A stretch of DNA of 11,442 nucleotides from NCBI GenBank assembly GCA_903931355.1, contig CAIZCB010000044.1:1-11442 (forward strand). Direction: 5' to 3'. The DNA comes from an uncultured Pseudomonadota bacterium. GTDB taxonomy: Bacteria > Pseudomonadota > Gammaproteobacteria > Methylococcales > Methylomonadaceae. Below the pieces are notes generated by a model. The model was given only the letters and a program-made list of their open reading frames with translations, did no database searches and was not told the DNA's origin. Positions 6,195-11,442 of the stretch are shown here, in pieces (the first letter of the stretch is position 1; each line of letters starts with the position of its first letter). A program made the translations under genes and the position numbers.

Positions 6195-9100
6195 ATGAAA
6201 CTGGAAAAAATCAAACTTGCAGGCTTCAAATCCTTCGTCGATCCCACCACGATTCCTATTAACGGCAATCTAACCGCGATTGTCGGTCCTAATGGCTGTG
6301 GTAAATCCAATATTATCGATGCGGTGCGTTGGGTGATGGGCGAAAGCTCGGCTAAGCATTTGCGCGGCGGTAGCATGACCGACGTGATTTTCAACGGTTC
6401 ATCGGGCCGCAAGCCGGTCAGTGTGGCTTCGGTCGAATTGATTTTCGATAACAGCGAAGGCAAAGCGGGTGGCGAGTATTCGCAATACAACAGTATTTCC
6501 ATCAAGCGCCAAGTCAGTCGTGACGGCCAATCCTTATTTATGCTCAACGGTTCGCGTTGTCGGCGTAAAGATATTACCGATTTGTTTTTAGGCACCGGTT
6601 TAGGTTCGCGTAGTTATGCGATTATCGAGCAGGGCACTATTTCGCGGATGGTGGAAGCCAAGCCGGATGATTTACGGGTGCATATCGAAGAAGCGGCGGG
6701 AATTTCTAAATACAAAGAGCGTCGTTCGGAAACCGAAACCCGAATGCGTCACACTCGTGAAAATCTGGAACGCTTAGACGATTTACGCGACGAAGTTGAT
6801 AAACAAATCAAAAACTTGGCGAAACAAGCCGAAAAAGCCGAAAAATACACCGAATTAAAACAACAAGAACGCCGCTATAAACAAGAGTTGTTGGCGATGC
6901 GTTGGCAAAATTTTCAACGCTCGGCTCAGCAATTAGAAGACAAATTACAAGCGGTGGCCGAAGAGCATAATCGCTTGTTTGTGTTGTTGCGTGACACTGA
7001 AAAAGCCATGGAGTTAAAACGTGGCGAGCAAAAAGCCCAGCAGCAACATTTAGACGCTACCCAAGCCGATTATTATTCGGTGGTTGCTGAGGTCAGTCGC
7101 TTAGAACAGGCGATTAAGCATAATGAAAAAAGCCACGAAGAAACCCTGATTGAAATCAATCGTTTAAAACATCAAGCCGAGCAAGCCCAAGACGATTGTG
7201 AGCAAGACCGTCAGCAATTAGAAGAAATTCGCCAGACTTTGCTGGAAGCCGAAGAAACTATGATTGTGGCGCGTGAGCGGGAAGAGGATTTGCTGGGGAT
7301 TCAGCAAGATTCTCATCTGCAAAAGCAGCAATGGCAGCAGCAATGGGAAGCTTTTCTAGCTGAAAATGCTGGTTATCGCGAACAAGCCGAAGTGCAAAGA
7401 ACTAAGCTGGTGCAATTGGATAACCAAAATCGCCAGTTGCAAATTCGTTTGGATAAATTAAACAGCGAGCGTGGTTTATTGGCTGATACCCAAGATGCGT
7501 TTGAGCTGGAAAGTTTGGAAAGCAGCATCGAGCTAATCGAAACCGAGCGTACTCAGTTGCAGGGACAATTAGACGGCGTGTTGCAAAACATTGCTGAATT
7601 GCGGCCTGAAATTAAGCAATTACACGACCAACTGCATCAAAATCGCGCCGAATTACAAAAAGTGAACGGCAAAATCAGTTCTTTGGAATTGCTCCAGCAA
7701 CACGCGATGGGCAAAGACAAAAAAGAGCTAACCAATTGGTTAGAGCAGGTTGGTTTAGCTCAACAACCTCGGTTGGCGGAATTTTTAGAAGCCGAAGCCG
7801 GTTGGGAAACCGCTTTAGAAACCGTGTTAGGTAGCTATCTGGAAGCGATTTGTGTTGATAGTGCCGAGAGCATTTTCAATGAATTGCAGGATTTGGGTAA
7901 ACAGTCTTTGATTGTGTTTGAAACCCATGCTGCAACTGGCGTTGAGCAAACTGGGGTTAATTTAGCCAGCAAATTACGCAGTCGCTGGGATTTGTCGGGT
8001 TTATTAAGCGGGATTTATTGCGCGGATAATTTGCAGCAAGCGCGAGCGATGTCATTACAAGCCCATGAATCGGTGGTGTTAGCTGATGGCACTTGGTTGG
8101 GTAAAGACTGGATCAAAATCAGCCGCGGTAGCGACAGTAAAGCTGGGGTTTTGCATCGTGAAAAAGAGCTGCGCGAGTTAAAACAACGCCAAAGTGAATT
8201 GCAGATGGCGATTGCTGAGGACGAGCAGCAAGTAGAAACTAGCGAGCAAGCGCTGAAATCGGCTGAAGCTAATCGCGAGCAATACCAACAACAAGAAAAA
8301 CGCTTAAGTGCCGAATATTCAGCGAAAAGTGCTGAATACAGCGCCCAATCAGCGCGTTTCGAGCAGCAAAAACGCCGATTAGAACAGTTGGATTTTGAGA
8401 TTGACGAAATCACTCAGCAAGTGGCTGAAAATGCCGAAACCATTTCCGAAGCTGAATTGATTAAGCAAGATGCTGAAATGGCTTTAGGTGAGTTGGGTGA
8501 TAAGAAAACCGAACTTGAGCAATTAAGCCAACAAATTCAGGCGCAACAGCAAAATACCGATGCTTCGGTCAATGAAGCTCGTCAGCATTTACAGCGCTTA
8601 CACGCACAAATTGAGTCGTTAAAGTCTTCAGAACTGTTGACCGCTAAGCAGATTGAACGCTTACAAATGCAGCATCAACAATCGGCAGATCGCATCGCCG
8701 AATTGGAAAATAAATTGCAATACAGTTTGTCGCCTTTGGATGATGAAAAAATGCAGTTGGAGCAGTTGTTGGAGCGCAAACAGGCGTTTGAAGATAATCT
8801 GCAAGCCGAGCGCCAGTCACAACAAGCGAATGAACAAACCGTCACCGAATTAGCTGAACAATATTCGCAAACCCAGCGCGGCTTGGAAAAACAGAAAGAA
8901 GCGCTGGATAAAATTCGTTTTGAACAACAAGACAGTCGCGTGCGTCAGCAAACCATTGCGGAACAGTTAGAAGAAGTTGATGCCGACCCTGAGGCAATTT
9001 TGGCCAATATCGTTGCCGATGCCAGTGAGTCGAAATGGAAAATTGCCGTTGATGATTTAACTGCACAAATTGAACGCTTGGGTTCTATCAATTTGACTGC

Positions 9101-9692
9101 GATTGAGGAATATAAAATTCAGTCAGAGCGGATGAATTTTTTAAATGAACAGCATGATGATTTGATGGAAGCTTTGACGACTTTGGATCAGGCGATTAGT
9201 AAAATTGATCGGGAAAGTCGTCAGCGTTTTACCGAAACCTTCGATAGAATCAATACCGGTTTAAAAGAGAAGTTTCCAAAATTATTTGGCGGTGGTCAGG
9301 CTTATTTAGAGTTGACCGAGCAAGATGTGTTGGAAGCGGGGGTCAATATCATTGCCAGACCGCCGGGTAAACGTAATAGCTCGATTCATTTGTTATCGGG
9401 TGGCGAGAAAGCTTTGACTGCGGTAGCCTTGGTGTTTTCGATTTTTGAATTAAATCCAGCGCCGTTTTGTTTGTTGGACGAGGTGGATGCACCTTTAGAT
9501 GATGCTAACGTGGTGCGGTTTTCCAAGATGGTGGAAGATATGTCGGCAAGTGTGCAATTCTTGTACATTTCCCACAACAAAGTGACAATGGAAATTGCAA
9601 AACATCTAGCAGGTGTTACCATGAAGGAACCTGGCGTTTCCAGAATGGTAGCGGTTGATATTGAAGAAGCAGTGAGCATGGCAGAAAGCTAA
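6195..9692 (+). CDS. smc: Chromosome partition/condensation protein Smc
   Basis: This 1165-residue SMC ATPase compacts and resolves chromosomes, normally with ScpA and ScpB, which are not in the window. Layout: N-terminal head (1 to about 165) with Walker A GPNGCGKSN (31-39); a first coiled coil rich in Gln, Glu and Lys (about 165-500); the hinge (about 507-660); a returning coiled coil (about 660-950); and the C-terminal head with signature LSGGEKAL (from 1067) and Walker B LLDEVD (Asp1095-Glu1096). Length is normal for bacterial Smc. The frame is open 28 codons further up to a TTG at 6111, but the ATG at 6195 starts exactly at the conserved MKLEKIKLAGFKSF and is preferred, even though no Shine-Dalgarno is evident. 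Its TAA overlaps the zipA ATG by one base, so the two are likely co-translated. Confidence 0.97.
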   Translation: MKLEKIKLAGFKSFVDPTTIPINGNLTAIVGPNGCGKSNIIDAVRWVMGESSAKHLRGGSMTDVIFNGSSGRKPVSVASVELIFDNSEGKAGGEYSQYNSISIKRQVSRDGQSLFMLNGSRCRRKDITDLFLGTGLGSRSYAIIEQGTISRMVEAKPDDLRVHIEEAAGISKYKERRSETETRMRHTRENLERLDDLRDEVDKQIKNLAKQAEKAEKYTELKQQERRYKQELLAMRWQNFQRSAQQLEDKLQAVAEEHNRLFVLLRDTEKAMELKRGEQKAQQQHLDATQADYYSVVAEVSRLEQAIKHNEKSHEETLIEINRLKHQAEQAQDDCEQDRQQLEEIRQTLLEAEETMIVAREREEDLLGIQQDSHLQKQQWQQQWEAFLAENAGYREQAEVQRTKLVQLDNQNRQLQIRLDKLNSERGLLADTQDAFELESLESSIELIETERTQLQGQLDGVLQNIAELRPEIKQLHDQLHQNRAELQKVNGKISSLELLQQHAMGKDKKELTNWLEQVGLAQQPRLAEFLEAEAGWETALETVLGSYLEAICVDSAESIFNELQDLGKQSLIVFETHAATGVEQTGVNLASKLRSRWDLSGLLSGIYCADNLQQARAMSLQAHESVVLADGTWLGKDWIKISRGSDSKAGVLHREKELRELKQRQSELQMAIAEDEQQVETSEQALKSAEANREQYQQQEKRLSAEYSAKSAEYSAQSARFEQQKRRLEQLDFEIDEITQQVAENAETISEAELIKQDAEMALGELGDKKTELEQLSQQIQAQQQNTDASVNEARQHLQRLHAQIESLKSSELLTAKQIERLQMQHQQSADRIAELENKLQYSLSPLDDEKMQLEQLLERKQAFEDNLQAERQSQQANEQTVTELAEQYSQTQRGLEKQKEALDKIRFEQQDSRVRQQTIAEQLEEVDADPEAILANIVADASESKWKIAVDDLTAQIERLGSINLTAIEEYKIQSERMNFLNEQHDDLMEALTTLDQAISKIDRESRQRFTETFDRINTGLKEKFPKLFGGGQAYLELTEQDVLEAGVNIIARPPGKRNSSIHLLSGGEKALTAVALVFSIFELNPAPFCLLDEVDAPLDDANVVRFSKMVEDMSASVQFLYISHNKVTMEIAKHLAGVTMKEPGVSRMVAVDIEEAVSMAES

Positions 9693-10339
9693 TGGATAAA
9701 GAATTATTAAGACTTGTGATTGTTTTAATCGGTCTGCTGGCGATGATCGTAATCGTGATGTGGCATTTTATAAAAGGCTTGCGCAGTGGTGGTGAGGCGC
9801 TGGAAGATGAAGCCGATTATGACGATGCCGAGGATTTCGATTTAGAAGAAGACGATGAATTTGCAGATTTACCGGTTGATTTTGCTGATGAAGCTGATCA
9901 AATTCAGCAGCCAGCGGCGGTAGCGCCAAAAGCACCGCGTTATCACTTGCCAGGATTAATCGAATTTAGCATTGTTGCTCGTGCTGATGAAGGTTTTAAT
10001 GGTGAAGATTTATTTGAAGCTTTCGAGAGTGTTGGACTTCGTTATGGTTCGGTCAAAGTATTTGAACGTATCGATAGCCAACGAATGGTGGATTTTGCGG
10101 TAGCGAGCATGGCTGAGCCTGGTACATTCCCTGCTGATAATCTCGACCAATTTTTCTGCCCAGGCATCGTGTTTTTCATGCAACCACGCGAACTTGATAA
10201 TCCTGCTGCTGTATTTGAAGACTTTGTCGATACAATCCAAGCGCTTGCAGAAAGATTAGACGGTGTTGCTTGGGATAATCAACGCCAACCTTTAACCCTC
10301 GATACCATCGAACAGTTCCGCGACATATTGGCAGACTAA
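9692..10339 (+). CDS. zipA: Cell division protein ZipA
   Basis: This 215-residue protein is a bitopic inner-membrane protein that tethers FtsZ at the division site. Residues 6-26 form one membrane helix with a very short N-terminus outside, and a Lys/Arg-containing stretch (28-31) follows. Residues 35-69 are extremely acidic (20 of 35 Asp or Glu, no Lys or Arg). A short Gln/Pro/Ala linker (70-83) leads to the FtsZ-binding domain (about 85-215), recognisable by GLIEFSIVARADEGFNGEDL (88-107), the KVFERID segment and the FFMQP motif (161-165). It is shorter than E. coli ZipA (328) because the linker is reduced. The ATG shares one base with the smc stop, which decides the start and implies translational coupling. 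Confidence 0.93.
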   Translation: MDKELLRLVIVLIGLLAMIVIVMWHFIKGLRSGGEALEDEADYDDAEDFDLEEDDEFADLPVDFADEADQIQQPAAVAPKAPRYHLPGLIEFSIVARADEGFNGEDLFEAFESVGLRYGSVKVFERIDSQRMVDFAVASMAEPGTFPADNLDQFFCPGIVFFMQPRELDNPAAVFEDFVDTIQALAERLDGVAWDNQRQPLTLDTIEQFRDILAD

Positions 10340-10354
10340 TTCCTTTTAATTTAA

Positions 10355-10379
10355 AGACAATAGCTTGGTGCTATTGTCT
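10355..10379. other. Perfect 10-bp hairpin between zipA and lepA
   Basis: AGACAATAGC (10355-10364) and GCTATTGTCT (10370-10379) are exact complements around the loop TTGGT. It starts 16 bases after the zipA stop and ends 22 bases before the lepA start. On the plus strand no T-tract follows, so a Rho-independent terminator for zipA is doubtful. It may act in mRNA processing or partial termination, or be the scar of a small repeat. Confidence 0.5.
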
Positions 10380-10401
10380 AGGTAACAACAAGAAAAACTA
10401 A

Positions 10402-11442
10402 GTGGATCAAAAACATATCAGAAATTTTTCCATCATCGCTCATATCGATCATGGAAAATCAACCCTAGCCGATCGATTCATTCAAATTTGCGGTGGTTTA
10501 AGTGACCGAGAAATGGAAGCCCAAGTATTGGATTCCATGGATTTGGAAAGAGAGCGCGGCATTACCATTAAAGCGCAAAGCGTTACCCTCGATTACAAAG
10601 CCAGCGATGGCGAAGTCTATCAACTCAACTTCATCGATACCCCAGGTCACGTTGACTTTTCTTATGAAGTATCTCGTTCTTTAGCCGCTTGTGAAGGTGC
10701 GTTATTAGTCGTCGATGCGGCGCAAGGCGTGGAAGCACAAAGCGTTGCCAACTGCTATACCGCGATTGAGCAAGGCCTAGAAGTAGTACCGGTGTTGAAT
10801 AAAATCGACTTGCCTTCGGCTGAACCAGAGCGGGTGATCACTGAAATTGAAGATGTGATTGGGATTCCAGCGGATGAAGCGTTAAAAATCAGTGCTAAAA
10901 CCGGCATTGGTGTTGAAGCGGTACTGGATCAATTAATTCAAAAAATTCCACCACCAGCCGGTAAAGAAGACGGCGCTTTGCAAGCCTTGATTATCGATTC
11001 TTGGTTCGATAACTATTTAGGCGTTGTGTCTTTGGTGCGGATTGTTAACGGCAGTTTGCGCAAAAAACAAAAAATTACCGTGATGTCGACCGGTAAATCG
11101 TTTTATGCGGAAAAATTAGGTGTTTACACGCCGAAACAGTTAGAAAAGCCACAGCTAAATACCGGTGAAGTAGGTTTTATCGTTGCCGGTATTAAAGACA
11201 TTTTTGGTGCGCCGGTCGGTGACACCATTACCTCGACTGATAATCCTGCCACCGAAGTTTTGCCAGGTTTTGAGCAGGTTCAGCCACGGGTTTTTGCGGG
11301 GTTGTATCCAGTCAGTTCTGATGACTTTGGCACCATGCGAGAAGCTTTAGACAAATTACGTCTTAACGATTCCTCTCTTAATTACGAAGCCGAAACTTCG
11401 CAAGCCTTGGGTTTTGGTTTCCGCTGCGGCTTCTTGGGCATG
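10402..11442 (+). CDS. lepA: Elongation factor 4 (LepA), 5' part, runs off the window
   Basis: The 347 codons visible are a little over half of a normal LepA (about 600). LepA is a ribosome-associated translational GTPase related to EF-G that affects initiation and back-translocation. The G domain is complete: G1 AHIDHGKST (13-21), switch I with RERGITI (50-56), G3 DTPGH (79-83), G4 NKID (133-136) and G5 SAK (164-166). It is followed by domain II and the beginning of domain III ([10 protein letters not shown], then the final FRCGFLGM). The start is a GTG: an in-frame TAA at 10399-10401 directly precedes it, and it places [15 protein letters not shown] at the usual distance. Only a weak purine-rich stretch (AAGAAAAA) stands in for a Shine-Dalgarno. 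lepB, its usual partner gene, would be downstream if present. Confidence 0.96.
   Translation, partial: MDQKHIRNFSIIAHIDHGKSTLADRFIQICGGLSDREMEAQVLDSMDLERERGITIKAQSVTLDYKASDGEVYQLNFIDTPGHVDFSYEVSRSLAACEGALLVVDAAQGVEAQSVANCYTAIEQGLEVVPVLNKIDLPSAEPERVITEIEDVIGIPADEALKISAKTGIGVEAVLDQLIQKIPPPAGKEDGALQALIIDSWFDNYLGVVSLVRIVNGSLRKKQKITVMSTGKSFYAEKLGVYTPKQLEKPQLNTGEVGFIVAGIKDIFGAPVGDTITSTDNPATEVLPGFEQVQPRVFAGLYPVSSDDFGTMREALDKLRLNDSSLNYEAETSQALGFGFRCGFLGM

Overview
The window reads as ordinary chromosomal DNA of a gammaproteobacterium of moderate GC. The neighbouring smc and zipA genes are the best clue: ZipA is a gammaproteobacterial division protein, while a canonical Smc (rather than MukB) excludes the enteric branch. 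Codon usage, structured intergenic repeats and overall style would fit a methanotroph-like lineage (Methylococcales), but that is inference from memory and was not tested.

Left part (1-2850): the 3' end of a HigA/NadS-type helix-turn-helix antitoxin gene is followed, on the opposite strand, by a decayed ParE-like toxin relic. Next comes a complete half-size ABC exporter gene. Tail-to-tail with it, on the minus strand, lies a parD-parE toxin-antitoxin pair in which the antitoxin is intact and the toxin has an in-frame amber stop at codon 18. Two broken ParE-family toxins therefore flank the exporter gene.

Middle part (2850-6020): this is minus-strand territory. A small MAPEG-family membrane protein gene sits between two direct repeats of about 94 bp, each starting with a 14-bp palindrome and ending in a hairpin or its remnant. 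Upstream is dbpA, a DEAD-box RNA helicase with the 23S-rRNA-binding C-terminal domain. A 518-bp gene-free stretch follows, holding a chain of at least five hairpins (5232-5453) that looks like a multicopy intergenic repeat. Then comes bcp, a peroxiredoxin lacking the usual second cysteine of the alpha-2 helix.

Right part (6195-11442): smc and zipA are translationally coupled (TAATG, one-base overlap) and encode chromosome organisation and FtsZ anchoring. After a 62-bp gap with a 10-bp perfect hairpin comes lepA (EF4, translational GTPase), which runs off the window after 347 codons. In Pseudomonas the gene after zipA is usually ligA, so the local order is different here.

I found no RNA gene, CRISPR array, prophage or intact transposase, and no convincing new multi-gene system. 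The most interesting signals are the two broken toxins, the repeat-flanked MAPEG gene and the hairpin-chain element.
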